From Sphaerochaeta sp. Phil3 (lineage in GTDB: Bacteria > Spirochaetota > Spirochaetia > Sphaerochaetales > Sphaerochaetaceae), in the NCBI GenBank assembly GCA_001940825.1, contig MSGT01000012.1:1-64000 (forward strand): 64,000 bases of DNA, read 5' to 3'. Within the stretch, counting starts at the first letter, position 1; each line of letters begins with the position of its first letter. This document shows, piece by piece, positions 25,756 through 35,008 of the stretch. The notes under the pieces were generated by a model. It ran no database searches, had not been told where the DNA came from, and saw only the letters and a program-made list of their open reading frames with translations. The translations under genes and the position numbers were made by a program.

Positions 25756-26766
25756 ATGACAGAAGGAAAGGCTTCAGTTGGCATTCTGGGTGCAGGTACC
25801 TGGGGCATGGCGTTGGCTAGGCTCCTTGCTAATTCCGGCAAGGATGTCGTCGTGTGGTCCGCATTGGAAAGCGAGATAGAGGAGCTTTCAAGGACGAATT
25901 CCTATCACAGGCTTCCAGAGATGAAGCTTCCTGACCATGGAATTAGGTACACGACATCTGTGCAGAATGCCTGCGAATGCAAGGACATAGTGCTGTTCGC
26001 TGTGCCATCGGTCTATGTAAGGGAGACTGCTCGCAAGGCCGCACCTTTCGTTCCAAGTGGCCAGATTGTGGTGGATGTCGCCAAGGGAATCGAGGACAAG
26101 ACCTTCAAGACCCTGTCCGAGGTGCTGTGCGACGAGCTTGGAGACGATGTGAAAATCGTCGTGCTGTCAGGGCCAACCCATGCAGAGGAGGTTGCAGTTG
26201 ACCTTCCAACGACAATAATGGCGGCTTCAAGCGATATGGCTGCGGCGGACTTCGTGAAGCGCACGTTCTCGACAGGCTGCATGAAGGTATACACCAGCAC
26301 GGATGTAAGGGGTACGGAGATATGCGGTGCCATAAAGAACATCTTTGCGCTGGCGGCGGGGATATCGGACGGGCTGGGCTTTGGAGACAACGCCAAGGCT
26401 GCGATAATGACGCTTGGCATCCATGAGATGAACAATCTTGGAAGGCATTTGGGATGCCAGCCTGAGACGTTCTTTGGCCTTGCTGGGCTTGGGGATCTTA
26501 TAGTCACCTGCATGAGTCCTCATAGCCGGAACAACAGATGCGGGCGTCTGATAGGGCAGGGCGTCCCCGTGGACGAGGCTGTAAAGCGCATTGGAATGGT
26601 CGTGGAGGGTATAAACGCCCTGACCCCCGTCGTGAGAATGGCCAAGAAGTATGATTTGGACATGCCAATGGTGCTTCTGCTGTTCAAGATAATCAAAGGC
26701 CAGATAACACCCCACAAGGCGGTGGATATAATCTTCTCCGAGAACATCGACAACGAGCTGGATTGA
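25756..26766 (+). CDS. gpsA: NAD(P)-dependent glycerol-3-phosphate dehydrogenase
   Basis: GpsA reduces dihydroxyacetone phosphate to sn-glycerol-3-phosphate, the start of phospholipid synthesis. The 336 residues have the Rossmann motif SVGILGAGTWGMALARLLA, the catalytic-lysine region TEICGAIKNIFALAAGISDGLGFGDNAKAA, and FFGLAGLGDLIVTCMSPHSRN. The length is typical. The end of the gene forms part of a terminator hairpin. Confidence 0.96.
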   Translation: MTEGKASVGILGAGTWGMALARLLANSGKDVVVWSALESEIEELSRTNSYHRLPEMKLPDHGIRYTTSVQNACECKDIVLFAVPSVYVRETARKAAPFVPSGQIVVDVAKGIEDKTFKTLSEVLCDELGDDVKIVVLSGPTHAEEVAVDLPTTIMAASSDMAAADFVKRTFSTGCMKVYTSTDVRGTEICGAIKNIFALAAGISDGLGFGDNAKAAIMTLGIHEMNNLGRHLGCQPETFFGLAGLGDLIVTCMSPHSRNNRCGRLIGQGVPVDEAVKRIGMVVEGINALTPVVRMAKKYDLDMPMVLLLFKIIKGQITPHKAVDIIFSENIDNELD

Positions 26767-26780
26767 AGCTCGTTGTTTTT
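26750..26780 (+). terminator. Terminator of gpsA
   Basis: A 9-bp stem (26750-26758 with 26768-26776) that starts inside the last gpsA codons is followed by TTTTT. Confidence 0.75.
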
Positions 26781-26798
26781 ATGATGAGTGGTGTGTGT

Positions 26799-26879
26799 GG
26801 GCTGTCTGGGCCGTTGGGGCTTACAAGGCGCTTGTGGCGGTTGAGACGCTTATGGCGCTTGTGGACGCTTGAATTCTGG
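26799..26879. repeat. Degenerate 9-bp tandem array between convergent genes
   Basis: Nine consecutive 9-mers can be laid out, with several close to the consensus TGGCGCTTG; the 11-mer GGCGCTTGTGG is exact at 26827-26837 and 26854-26864. It fills the space between gpsA and the convergent thpR, has no credible gene, and resembles in design the arrays at 6651-6877 and in the pcnB tail. Confidence 0.6.
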
Positions 26880-26902
26880 TCTGATTCCAAATGGTTTTGC
26901 GT

Positions 26903-27433
26903 TTAGGTAAATGGCTCGAACGCCAAGGTTTCGTACACCGGGCCTGTTGGGTGGAGCGTGCTTTTGTACAGGGTCACTCCTGAAACTGAAAAAGAAACGG
27001 GAGAGACTTCAATTGCATCAAGCCTTGTACCTCGTGTGTCTATTCTGCGTCCCAGCGTGATGTGGGCTCTGAACTTCTTTGCATCGAAGTCTATGCCACA
27101 GTCCCATGCAGCACGGTAGGTCAATGCTGCAAGCTGATCAAGCCTTGGCTCCTTTGCAGTCGAGCAGAACACCGTTGCACTTTCAGGCTGGGCGAAGTAC
27201 CCCAGTCTGCATAGAGTGAGATTGAAAGGTTCGTGCCCTTCAAGTTCTCCCTCAAGTACATCCCTGAGTGTGTCCGCTTCGTCCTGCGTTATCTCCCCCA
27301 GGAACGCAAGCGTCATATGGTATGACTGCGGGGTGCAGAACGAGCCGTGGCAACTGGCCTTGAGCACTCCTGAGAGCCTTGAAAGCTCGGCTTTGGCCTC
27401 CTGCGATACATCCAAGGCCAAGAACGTCCTCAT
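26903..27433 (-). CDS. thpR: RNA 2',3'-cyclic phosphodiesterase (2H family)
   Basis: This 176-residue 2H phosphoesterase hydrolyses 2',3'-cyclic phosphates on RNA ends. Both HxTx motifs are present: YHMTLAFLGE near residue 40 and AHITLGRR near residue 127, on a typical RTFLALDVSQEAKAEL start. I chose the conserved ATG at 27433; an upstream ATG (27475) would overlap thiI and add a non-conserved 14-residue extension. It ends the minus-strand operon nifS-thiI-thpR. Confidence 0.88.
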   Translation of the reverse strand: MRTFLALDVSQEAKAELSRLSGVLKASCHGSFCTPQSYHMTLAFLGEITQDEADTLRDVLEGELEGHEPFNLTLCRLGYFAQPESATVFCSTAKEPRLDQLAALTYRAAWDCGIDFDAKKFRAHITLGRRIDTRGTRLDAIEVSPVSFSVSGVTLYKSTLHPTGPVYETLAFEPFT

Positions 27434-27467
27434 GGTCTGTGGTTCTTGGGGCCAAAAGGAGGCTTTC

Positions 27468-28670
27468 CTACGCATTGTATCCCATTGGAAACTCCTCTAC
27501 GGAGTCTATGGCCTTTGCAAGGAGCTCCTCTATGCCCATCTCCCTGTAGGAAACGGTCTGCGCCTGTACGTCTGGACGTACAAGGGGGTGCTTTGGACTG
27601 AACACCACGCAGCAGTCGTCGTAGGGGAGGATGCTCGTCTCGTATGTGCCAATGGCACGTGCCGTGTCTATGATCTCACCTTTGTCCATTGCCACAAGTG
27701 GGCGCAGTACCGGAAGCTCCGACATGCTGTTTGTGAAGCATATACTCTCGAGCGTCTGTGATGCCACCTGTCCCAAGGCCTCTCCAGTGACGAGTACCTT
27801 GCAGTCGCGCTTCTTTGCAATGGCGTTTGCGACCTTCATCATGCAGGCGCGCATCATGAGGGTGTGCTCCTCCTCCTTGGAATGCTCCTTTATCCAAAGC
27901 TCGCACTCTGTGAAGTTGACTACGACAAGGTTCGTCCCCATGTTGTATGGAGCAATGAGGCGTGCAAGGTCCTTGACCTTCTGAAGCGCCTGCTCGGATG
28001 TATAAGGATATGCATGGAAGTAGAGGCAATCCTGTTTGAGGCCACGTTTTGCCATCCTCCAGCCAGCTACAGGAGAGTCTATTCCCCCTGACAGCAGCAG
28101 AAGTCCCTTTCCAGCAGTGCCTACTGGAAGTCCTCCAGGTCCGTCCACAGGGGATGTGTACATGTACACCTTGTCACGTACCTCCACCATGAGCTCCTTC
28201 TGAGGCTTGTGGACATCAACCTTCATGGATGGGTGGCGGTCAAGCACTATGCCGCCAAGGTTGGCCTCTATCTGGTAGCTGTTCATTGGAAACGACTTGT
28301 CCCCACGCCTTGCTTCGACCTTGAACGTTCCTTCCCCGCACGCAAACGGCTCCTTTTCGATGAGCGTCTTTGCACAGGCGCACATCTCGTCCCAGTCCTT
28401 GTTGCAGACAAGTGCCCTTGAGAACCCCACGACGCCAAACGTAGTCTTGAGAGTCCTCTCTACATGCTCGTCAGGGCACGACGGATCCACATAGAGGTAG
28501 AAACGCCCCTTTTCCCGTGTAAGGACGCTTCTGTACGGATGTATCTTGAGCTTTATGTTGTTCTTGAGCTTCTTCTCGAAGAAACCTCTGTTCAGTCCCT
28601 TGAGGCTTATCTCCCCAAGCTTTATGAGATAGAGAGCCATGCCCTCCGTTTCGCTTTTCCTACCTTCCAT
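27468..28670 (-). CDS. thiI: tRNA 4-thiouridine synthetase ThiI (short form)
   Basis: ThiI activates U8 of tRNA with ATP and inserts sulfur delivered by a cysteine desulfurase. The 400 residues comprise the N-terminal ferredoxin-like/THUMP region (LIKLGEISLKGLNRGFFEKKL, near residue 15) and the PP-loop adenylation domain with LLLSGGIDSPVAGWRMAKRG. The C-terminal rhodanese domain found in enterobacterial ThiI is absent. I chose ATG 28670 because AAGGAG lies 7 nt upstream; the next ATG (28640) starts at the conserved ALYLIKLGE. It overlaps the 3' end of the cysteine desulfurase gene, its likely sulfur donor. Confidence 0.92.
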   Translation of the reverse strand: MEGRKSETEGMALYLIKLGEISLKGLNRGFFEKKLKNNIKLKIHPYRSVLTREKGRFYLYVDPSCPDEHVERTLKTTFGVVGFSRALVCNKDWDEMCACAKTLIEKEPFACGEGTFKVEARRGDKSFPMNSYQIEANLGGIVLDRHPSMKVDVHKPQKELMVEVRDKVYMYTSPVDGPGGLPVGTAGKGLLLLSGGIDSPVAGWRMAKRGLKQDCLYFHAYPYTSEQALQKVKDLARLIAPYNMGTNLVVVNFTECELWIKEHSKEEEHTLMMRACMMKVANAIAKKRDCKVLVTGEALGQVASQTLESICFTNSMSELPVLRPLVAMDKGEIIDTARAIGTYETSILPYDDCCVVFSPKHPLVRPDVQAQTVSYREMGIEELLAKAIDSVEEFPMGYNA

Positions 28671-29814
28671 ATCCAAGCTCCTTGTAGGTCGTCCTGAGCG
28701 CCTCGCACAAAAGGTCGACTTCCTCCTCTGTCGTGCCGCTTCCACAGGATATCCTTATGCTAGACCTCCTGTCCATAGGCTCCACGTTCATTCCCGCAAG
28801 CACACCCTCGGCCTTGCCCTTCGCATTGGACGAGCACGCACTTCCCGCAGACAGGCAGAACCCCTTGTCCGCCATAACCCGCAGGAACACCTCTGACGGC
28901 ACGGGCTTCACGGATGCGCACACTATGTACGGGGAGAAATCATTTTCCGTCCCGCTTTCAGGTGACAGCATCTTTAGGCCGATATCCTTAAGCGTTGTCT
29001 GAATTTTGCATCTAAATGCCAAAATTTGGCTGTATCTTTCGTCCAAGGAGGCCAAGGCATCTTCAAGCGCCCTGTTCATCGCACATATCCCAGCAAGGTT
29101 CTCCGTCCCAGGCCTCAGCCCTTTCTCCTGCCCGCCGCCTCTTGAAAGTGCGGTTACTGAGGGGTTGCGGTTGTATAGTATCCCAACACCCCGTGGCCCA
29201 TTGAACTTGTGGGCGCTGAAGGCTGCTGAGTCAATGTCCTCCTCTTCAAGCCTGAATGGAACCTTTCCAAGGGCCTGGACCGCATCGCAGTGGAAGTGTA
29301 TTGGACGACCGTACTGCATGGCTTTGCTTCGTATGAGCTTTGCTATGGCCTTGGTGTCCTGAACCGTTCCTGTGACGTTGTTGACCTTCATGACGCATAC
29401 CATCCTGACCTTTTCGTTCATGGCGTTTTCCAGGGTTTCGAGGGACAGATATCCGTTGGGGCAGGGAAGGGTGATGAACTTCCACCCCGCCGATTCAAGG
29501 GTCTTTCTCCATTCAAGGACTGCAGAATGCTCTATGGCCGTCGTGACGATTTCCCCAGGCGTTGGGCTTTTGAGAAGGGATGCAAGCACTATGGAGTCGC
29601 TCTCGGTTCCTCCGGAGGTGAAGAACACGTTCTGGGGCTTTGTTCCAAGAAGCGATGCGGTTTTTCTCCGCTCTTGGTCAAGCCTTTGGCCTGCAGCAAG
29701 TCCAAGCGGGTGCGTTGACGATGGGTTTCCTGTATATTCCCTGGCGCAGCGCGCATATTCGTCTATTGCGCTTTGGCTCATGGGAGACGTCGCCGTCCAA
29801 TCAAAGTAATGCAT
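28660..29814 (-). CDS. Cysteine desulfurase (NifS/IscS type)
   Basis: This 384-residue PLP enzyme releases sulfur from cysteine as a persulfide. The PLP lysine is in SAHKFNGPRGVGILY, and the persulfide cysteine is in CLSAGSACSSNAKG near residue 320. The N-terminus reads HYFDWTATSPMSQSAIDEY. Its gene overlaps thiI, so it most likely supplies sulfur for tRNA thiolation, perhaps also for Fe-S clusters. No Shine-Dalgarno is present; a perfect TATAAT (29827-29822) stands exactly 7 nt upstream of the ATG, which suggests a leaderless transcript. Confidence 0.93.
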   Translation of the reverse strand: MHYFDWTATSPMSQSAIDEYARCAREYTGNPSSTHPLGLAAGQRLDQERRKTASLLGTKPQNVFFTSGGTESDSIVLASLLKSPTPGEIVTTAIEHSAVLEWRKTLESAGWKFITLPCPNGYLSLETLENAMNEKVRMVCVMKVNNVTGTVQDTKAIAKLIRSKAMQYGRPIHFHCDAVQALGKVPFRLEEEDIDSAAFSAHKFNGPRGVGILYNRNPSVTALSRGGGQEKGLRPGTENLAGICAMNRALEDALASLDERYSQILAFRCKIQTTLKDIGLKMLSPESGTENDFSPYIVCASVKPVPSEVFLRVMADKGFCLSAGSACSSNAKGKAEGVLAGMNVEPMDRRSSIRISCGSGTTEEEVDLLCEALRTTYKELGYGR

Positions 29815-29821
29815 GACAAGG

Positions 29822-29827
29822 ATTATA
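29822..29827 (-). promoter_or_regulatory. -10 box of the cysteine desulfurase gene
   Basis: TATAAT on the minus strand ends 7 nt before the ATG at 29814; transcription would start at or next to the start codon. The -35 region is weak (TTTATC with a 17-bp spacer). Confidence 0.55.
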
Positions 29828-29901
29828 GTTGAAAAGAAGGGAATGATAAAGTTGCAGGACGTTTAAAATATGGGTTCCAGTGCAAGTCGATTGCCAATGC
29901 G

Positions 29902-30945
29902 TCAGAACGACGGCATCATGACAAGCTTCTTTATGAGGTCGTCCCCAAGCTCCGTCTGTTTTATCTCACCTTGGCCTGTCAGTAGCACGAACTTGACTAC
30001 GTTCATGACGGCCTTCTTGTCCCGTTGAAGATGTCGCCTGTAGTCCATCCAGTCGCTGCGGCTTATGCGGTACTTTGTGTCATAGCCGTAGAACTGTATT
30101 AGCTTCTCGACGCCTTGGGCGAACTGTGCCTGGCAGAGTCCAAGTTCAAGGCTTGCCTGCATTGCCCTGCATATACCCCAGGCTACGGCCTGTCCATGCG
30201 TCCACTGCAGCCTTGAAAGGCTTTCAAGTGCATGTGCAAAGGTATGTCCAAGGTTGAGGGCGGCCCTGATTCCAAGCCTGTCGTATGGATCTGGCTCCAC
30301 GTATGAACGTTTGACCTCAAGGGACAACCTTACAAGCTCTCCAAGGACTTGGGAGTCCTTCTCAAGGATCCTCTGCTTTGATGTTGCAAGCAGGTTGAAA
30401 AGATCATCGTCCTTTGCCAAAAGGCTGTGTTTTATCACCTCCGCAAGTCCATTTGCTAGGTCCTTGTTGGGGAGGGACTTGAGGCAGTCTGCGCATATCA
30501 GGACCTCGTTTGCAGGAAAGAACGTTCCAATGAGGTTCTTCGTGTATCTGAAGTCCACGCATGTCTTGCCTCCAATGGAGGCGTCCGTCATGGCTATGAG
30601 CGTAGTTGGTATGAGCACGACCCTGCACCCTCTCATGTAGATGGATGCGGCGAAAGCGGTTATGTCGCTTACGACTCCTCCTCCAAGGGCTATGAACGTG
30701 CAGTCTCGTCCAAGGGAGTTCTCCACGGCGGTGCTGATTATCCTTTCCACCGATGCATAGTTCTTGGAGCCTTCACCGCTTTCCATGACAACGTTTGGAA
30801 CTGGAAGTGGCCTCACCATCTTGGATGTGTTGGTGTCGCAGACCCAAAGGGTGTTGCGACCAAGGGCTCCCACGTGGTATGAGAGGTCCTTGAAATCGGA
30901 TGCAACGAGCACTTTGGTCCCTAGACAAGTCAACATTTCCTGCAT
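29902..30945 (-). CDS. aroB: 3-dehydroquinate synthase
   Basis: AroB converts DAHP to 3-dehydroquinate in the shikimate pathway. The 347 residues contain the NAD-binding ESGEGSKNYASVERII and the block GGGVVSDITAFAASIYMRGC. The metal-site motifs are GLAEVIKHSLL, NLGHTFAHALE and WTHGQAVAWG. The length is normal. The start is uncertain: ATG 30945 and ATG 30936 are both possible and neither has a strong ribosome site. The related pathway gene aroH is at 54580 in this window. Confidence 0.94.
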   Translation of the reverse strand: MQEMLTCLGTKVLVASDFKDLSYHVGALGRNTLWVCDTNTSKMVRPLPVPNVVMESGEGSKNYASVERIISTAVENSLGRDCTFIALGGGVVSDITAFAASIYMRGCRVVLIPTTLIAMTDASIGGKTCVDFRYTKNLIGTFFPANEVLICADCLKSLPNKDLANGLAEVIKHSLLAKDDDLFNLLATSKQRILEKDSQVLGELVRLSLEVKRSYVEPDPYDRLGIRAALNLGHTFAHALESLSRLQWTHGQAVAWGICRAMQASLELGLCQAQFAQGVEKLIQFYGYDTKYRISRSDWMDYRRHLQRDKKAVMNVVKFVLLTGQGEIKQTELGDDLIKKLVMMPSF

Positions 30946-30977
30946 GGCTATGTTGTATCATTATTGGCGGATTTCAA

Positions 30978-33533
30978 TCAATCCAGCATCCTAAGTATTC
31001 TGTTGTACGCCTTTTTGAAGTCCTTGCATTCAGGTCTTTCGTCGCCTGCTACGAGAAGGGAGTACGCTGTGTTGTTGAGCGCCTCCGTAAAGCTTGCGTT
31101 CACATGGAGGAACATGCTGTTTCTGTTTGCAAGAAGCTCTATGAACCCAAGACGGGACCTGTCCTTCATTGGTGACAGCTTCATGAGCTGCCCAAGGTAG
31201 GGAACAAGGGACTCCAGGTTCTCAAGAGTGAATACGTCCTGGCATGGCTTTTCCACAAAGCCGCTTTCCGTAAGGTCCATCCTTCCATTGAGCCCCACAA
31301 GTTCCTGGAGCCTTGCACCAAGGCATACGTAGCAGCCATTGAAGAGAATCGTTGCATAGACACCCTTTGGATGCCTTGATGCCTTCCTGTACGAAGATGC
31401 AAGGCGCGGCAGGTCCTTTGCAGGAACCACGACGACAGGCTTTGGTTTCTTCTTTCCAATGTCAATGACATCAAGCTCCAAGCCGTAGAGGTTGTAGGTC
31501 CTTGGCCTTTCTGCATTCTTCCTTGACCTTGGGTTCTCGTCGTTTGGGGTCCTTTCGCGTCTTTCTATGTCCTTTTGGATCCTTCCTATCTTCGACGACA
31601 GGGAAGGGGATATCTCTTCAAGCCACTCCTTCCTTAGCGGGGATACCGTCCTTGCGTACATCTTCGTCGTGAACACAATCTCTCCTGCGAGGAGGAACTG
31701 AGGTGCGTTTCTGAACCATGCGGAACCGGGGTGTATGAAGACTTCGTTGGCCGTTATGGTCCTGTATTCGGACCCTCTTGCCTTGGTCTTCATGCATACG
31801 TACTGCAAAAGCCCAGATCCCAAGCACAGCATGAGCCTGTGGGTGAGCTCTTCGTGCGTAAGCCCAGGTTCCTTGTCCGGTACGGGAACCCCAATGTCCC
31901 GTGTTATCTGCGCAAGCTGTTCGACGACATGAACTATCTCCTCCATGCTCTGCATGTCAAGGTAGCTGTTTCCGCAGAACACCTCCTTGTCTTCCTTCGT
32001 CCTGATTCCAACATAGCGCTTGTACAGCTTCTGGTAGCTCAGAAAATCCCCATATTCGTCGAAGAAGGCCCTATGTGCGCTTCGTGCAAGGTCCTCCTCT
32101 CCAGGTGGCAGTAAAAAAGGTGTCTTGCATGAAAGGAAGCTCACCGCTATGAACACAGGCATGAGCATCTCAGGATGCTTTGCAATTGCTTCGTATATGC
32201 ATCTTGAGTGGCGAGGAAGAAGAGGGTAGCGGACCATGACCTCTCCAATCCTGGTAAGGTGCCTGTCCTCGTCTATGGCCCCTATGAGGCGCAGGGTGTC
32301 CTCTCCGCTTCCAAGGGCATCGGAATCGGGTTTTGTTATGAACGGGAAGTTCTCGAAATCGTATATCCCAAGGTCCACCATTCTGAGAACGACCTCCGAA
32401 AGGTCCGTCCTTAGGATCTCCTCCTGCGTCCAGCGTGGACGGGATGCAAAGTCCTCCTTTGTGTAGAGCCTGTAGCATGTGCCGTTGGACGTCCTTCCCG
32501 CACGGCCCTTGCGCTGCTCCGCGGATGCCTTGCTTACCGGCCTTTGGACCAGGGCAGATGTGAAGTCCTTTTGGTTGTAGTAGTTTATCTTTGCATAGCC
32601 TGAGTCTATTACGACCTTTATGTTGTCTATCGTAAGGCTCGTCTCCGCTATGTTGGTGGCAAGCACCACCTTCATCTTTTCAGGCTGGGTCTCTTCGAAC
32701 ACCTGCTCCTGCTCCTCTTTGTTGAGCCTTCCATAAAGAGGGTATATCTGAAGGTGCCTTCTGTCGCACTGGGCGTACAATGCGTTCATGCATGTGACTA
32801 TGGCAAGTTCTCCAGGGAGGAATACAAGCGTGTCTTCGTTGTCCTTGTACCCTCCTGATCTGAAGCGCTTGAGAAGATGCGTGACGATCTGGCACACGGC
32901 ATAGGCCGTTTCGTCCACGTTTCCTGCATGCTGGATGGGGAAGTACTTGACCTGTACGTCATAGACGCGCGCCTTTATGCTTATGATTGGTGCAGGCTCG
33001 CCGTCCTTGGATGAGAAGAACCTTGCGAACGAGGATGTGTTTATGGTAGCCGACGATACTATGACCCTAAGGTCGTCCCTGTGCTGGAGGATCTGCTTGA
33101 GAAGTCCAAGGATGAGGTCTATGTTGAGGCTCCTTTCATGCGCCTCGTCAACCATTATGACGCTGTAGCGCGAAAGGTATGGATCCGTCTTGAGCTCCTG
33201 CAGGAGCATACCGTCTGTAAGTATCTTTATCCTTGTGTCTGCATTTGTAGTGTCGTAGAAGCGCATCTTGTAGCCGCAGTAGGAGGATGGCAGGCCTTTG
33301 CCTGAAATCTGCTCCTGTATGTAGGAGCACACCCCAATCGTGGCTATCCTGCGCGGCTGCGTTATTCCAATCACACCCTTTGATGCAAAGCCCGCTTCGT
33401 TGAGTATAAGAGGTATCTGCGTGGTCTTGCCTGATCCAGTCGGGCTTTCCACTATCACGACTTGGTTCTTGGAGACTGCGTCGAGTATCTCGTTTCTGTG
33501 CAGGTAGACCGGAAGAGTCCTGGGGTCGGTCAT
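30978..33533 (-). CDS. DEAH-box ATP-dependent RNA helicase (HrpA/HrpB-like)
   Basis: This 851-residue superfamily 2 helicase has motif I ESPTGSGKTTQIPLIL (near 30), Ia TQPRRIATI, motif II VDEAHERSLNIDL (DEAH), motif III SSATI, motif V ATNIAETSLTIDNIKVVIDSGYAK and motif VI SAEQRKGRAGR. HA2/ratchet and OB-like regions follow. It is shorter than HrpA (about 1,300) and close to HrpB length, but the N-terminal half reads more like HrpA, so the subtype is open. It probably acts in RNA or ribosome remodelling. I chose ATG 33533, behind AGGAG. It follows hisS by 7 bp. Confidence 0.9.
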   Translation of the reverse strand: MTDPRTLPVYLHRNEILDAVSKNQVVIVESPTGSGKTTQIPLILNEAGFASKGVIGITQPRRIATIGVCSYIQEQISGKGLPSSYCGYKMRFYDTTNADTRIKILTDGMLLQELKTDPYLSRYSVIMVDEAHERSLNIDLILGLLKQILQHRDDLRVIVSSATINTSSFARFFSSKDGEPAPIISIKARVYDVQVKYFPIQHAGNVDETAYAVCQIVTHLLKRFRSGGYKDNEDTLVFLPGELAIVTCMNALYAQCDRRHLQIYPLYGRLNKEEQEQVFEETQPEKMKVVLATNIAETSLTIDNIKVVIDSGYAKINYYNQKDFTSALVQRPVSKASAEQRKGRAGRTSNGTCYRLYTKEDFASRPRWTQEEILRTDLSEVVLRMVDLGIYDFENFPFITKPDSDALGSGEDTLRLIGAIDEDRHLTRIGEVMVRYPLLPRHSRCIYEAIAKHPEMLMPVFIAVSFLSCKTPFLLPPGEEDLARSAHRAFFDEYGDFLSYQKLYKRYVGIRTKEDKEVFCGNSYLDMQSMEEIVHVVEQLAQITRDIGVPVPDKEPGLTHEELTHRLMLCLGSGLLQYVCMKTKARGSEYRTITANEVFIHPGSAWFRNAPQFLLAGEIVFTTKMYARTVSPLRKEWLEEISPSLSSKIGRIQKDIERRERTPNDENPRSRKNAERPRTYNLYGLELDVIDIGKKKPKPVVVVPAKDLPRLASSYRKASRHPKGVYATILFNGCYVCLGARLQELVGLNGRMDLTESGFVEKPCQDVFTLENLESLVPYLGQLMKLSPMKDRSRLGFIELLANRNSMFLHVNASFTEALNNTAYSLLVAGDERPECKDFKKAYNRILRMLD

Positions 33534-33540
33534 CTTTCTC

Positions 33541-34836
33541 CTATCTTTCCTCTTTGGATCCAAGCGCCAAGGCTGCAAGCTCGTCAATGGTTATGTTCTC
33601 GAGCATCTTCCTTGTGGCTATCTCCTTGGCTGTGAGCCTGTCGCCGTCCTTGGCTGTGACCACGTATGCTATACCGTTCTTCTGTGCGTATGCATATTGC
33701 TGTCCCATGGATTTCTCACCCACGTAGCAATCGGTCTTGACGTTGCGGCTTCTGAGGTCCATTGCGACTTTCTGCGACCAACCGGAGTCGTCTTCTGTCT
33801 TGGCCACCATGACATCGGCATAGGAGGAGTCCATGACAAGAGGGCTTCCAAGCTCCTCAAGGGCTGCGATGAGTCTGTCGAGTCCTATGCACGAGCCCAC
33901 GCCGGGAAGGTTCTCCTTCGTGTAGAGGCCGGCCAGGTTGTTGTAGCGGCCGCCTGAGCATATGGACCCTATCTGGGGCATGTCGAGAAGAAGAGTCTCA
34001 TATACGATCCCCGTGTAGTAGTCGAGCCCTCGTGTGATTGATGTGTCAAGGATGAAGTCCCCGTCTATTTCGCACGATTTCATCATGGCATAGATGGCCT
34101 TGAGCCTTTCCATTTCAGGGCAGTTTCCAAACATGCCTTCAAGGGTGGAGAGCGTCCTTCCAAAGTCGTCCTTCTCAATGGATATGAACTTCACTATTCC
34201 GTCTATGGCCTCTTCGGAAAGCCCTTCGTCCCTAAGGCACTGCTTGACGCCTTCGCTTCCAATCTTGGACAGCTTGTCTATGGCCCTTAGGACCTGGGGG
34301 CATGTGGATTCAAGGCCCATGGTTGCAAGGAACCTATTGAGGAGGCCTCTGTGGGATACTCTTACCTTGAAGGCTCCAACATTCATCTGGCTAAGGCATG
34401 TGTGTATGAGAAGCAGGATCTCGAAGTCGCTCTGGGCGTTGTCGGCTCCAACTATGTCGAAGTCGCACTGAATGAACTCGCGGAACCTTCCTTTCTGTGG
34501 CTTCTCTCCGCGCCATACCTTGCTTATGTGGTATCTCTTGAAAGGGAAGGAGAGGCTTGCGTAGTTTGCGGACACATAGCGTGCAAGAGGGACGGTGAGG
34601 TCGAACCTTAGGGCTACATCCCTTCCTCCGTTGTCGGTGAAGCGGAACATCTGCTTGTCCGTCTCGCCGCCGCCTTTGCCAAGAAGCACCTCTGTGTACT
34701 CCAGCGCCGGGGTGTCTATGGGTACGAATCCAAACGACCTGAATATGCTTTGGACCTTGCCTATGAGCTTCTGTCTTGCTATCTCCTGGCTTGGAAGGCT
34801 GTCCCTGAATCCTTTGAGTACCTTTGGTTCTATCAT
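33541..34836 (-). CDS. hisS: Histidyl-tRNA synthetase
   Basis: This 431-residue class II synthetase charges tRNA-His. Motifs are the N-terminal KGFRDSLPSQEIAR, motif 2 FRFTDNGGRDVALRFDLTVPLARYV, the histidine-binding RGLDYYTGIVYET and CSGGRYNNLAGLY, and a C-terminal anticodon-binding domain. I chose ATG 34836 because AGGAG precedes it and it matches family starts; the longer frame upstream is not conserved. A promoter lies at 34928-34955, giving a leader of about 85 nt. Confidence 0.96.
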   Translation of the reverse strand: MIEPKVLKGFRDSLPSQEIARQKLIGKVQSIFRSFGFVPIDTPALEYTEVLLGKGGGETDKQMFRFTDNGGRDVALRFDLTVPLARYVSANYASLSFPFKRYHISKVWRGEKPQKGRFREFIQCDFDIVGADNAQSDFEILLLIHTCLSQMNVGAFKVRVSHRGLLNRFLATMGLESTCPQVLRAIDKLSKIGSEGVKQCLRDEGLSEEAIDGIVKFISIEKDDFGRTLSTLEGMFGNCPEMERLKAIYAMMKSCEIDGDFILDTSITRGLDYYTGIVYETLLLDMPQIGSICSGGRYNNLAGLYTKENLPGVGSCIGLDRLIAALEELGSPLVMDSSYADVMVAKTEDDSGWSQKVAMDLRSRNVKTDCYVGEKSMGQQYAYAQKNGIAYVVTAKDGDRLTAKEIATRKMLENITIDELAALALGSKEER

Positions 34837-34927
34837 GTTGTCTCCTGCATCGTCTTCCATGCTGCTCCTGTGCGGAGAACCGGATCGTCGCCCGGTGTTG
34901 TTTTTTTGTGGAAAATCTGCATAATCA

Positions 34928-34955
34928 ATTATATAGAAAAAAAACGATTGTTCAA
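34928..34955 (-). promoter_or_regulatory. Promoter of hisS
   Basis: TTGAAC (34955-34950), a 16-bp spacer and a perfect TATAAT (34933-34928) on the minus strand. It would drive hisS and probably the helicase gene. Confidence 0.65.
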
Positions 34956-35008
34956 CGGAGGGGTCTGCAAAACCTTGGAGACTCCCCAATGGCTGGCGAA
35001 TACTTGAT

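Noticed and set aside
34960-35008. Riboswitch or T-box in the hisS/pcnB divergent region
   Set aside because: No T-box core (AGGGTGGNACCGCG-like) or other riboswitch signature is visible; the hisS leader is only about 85 nt.
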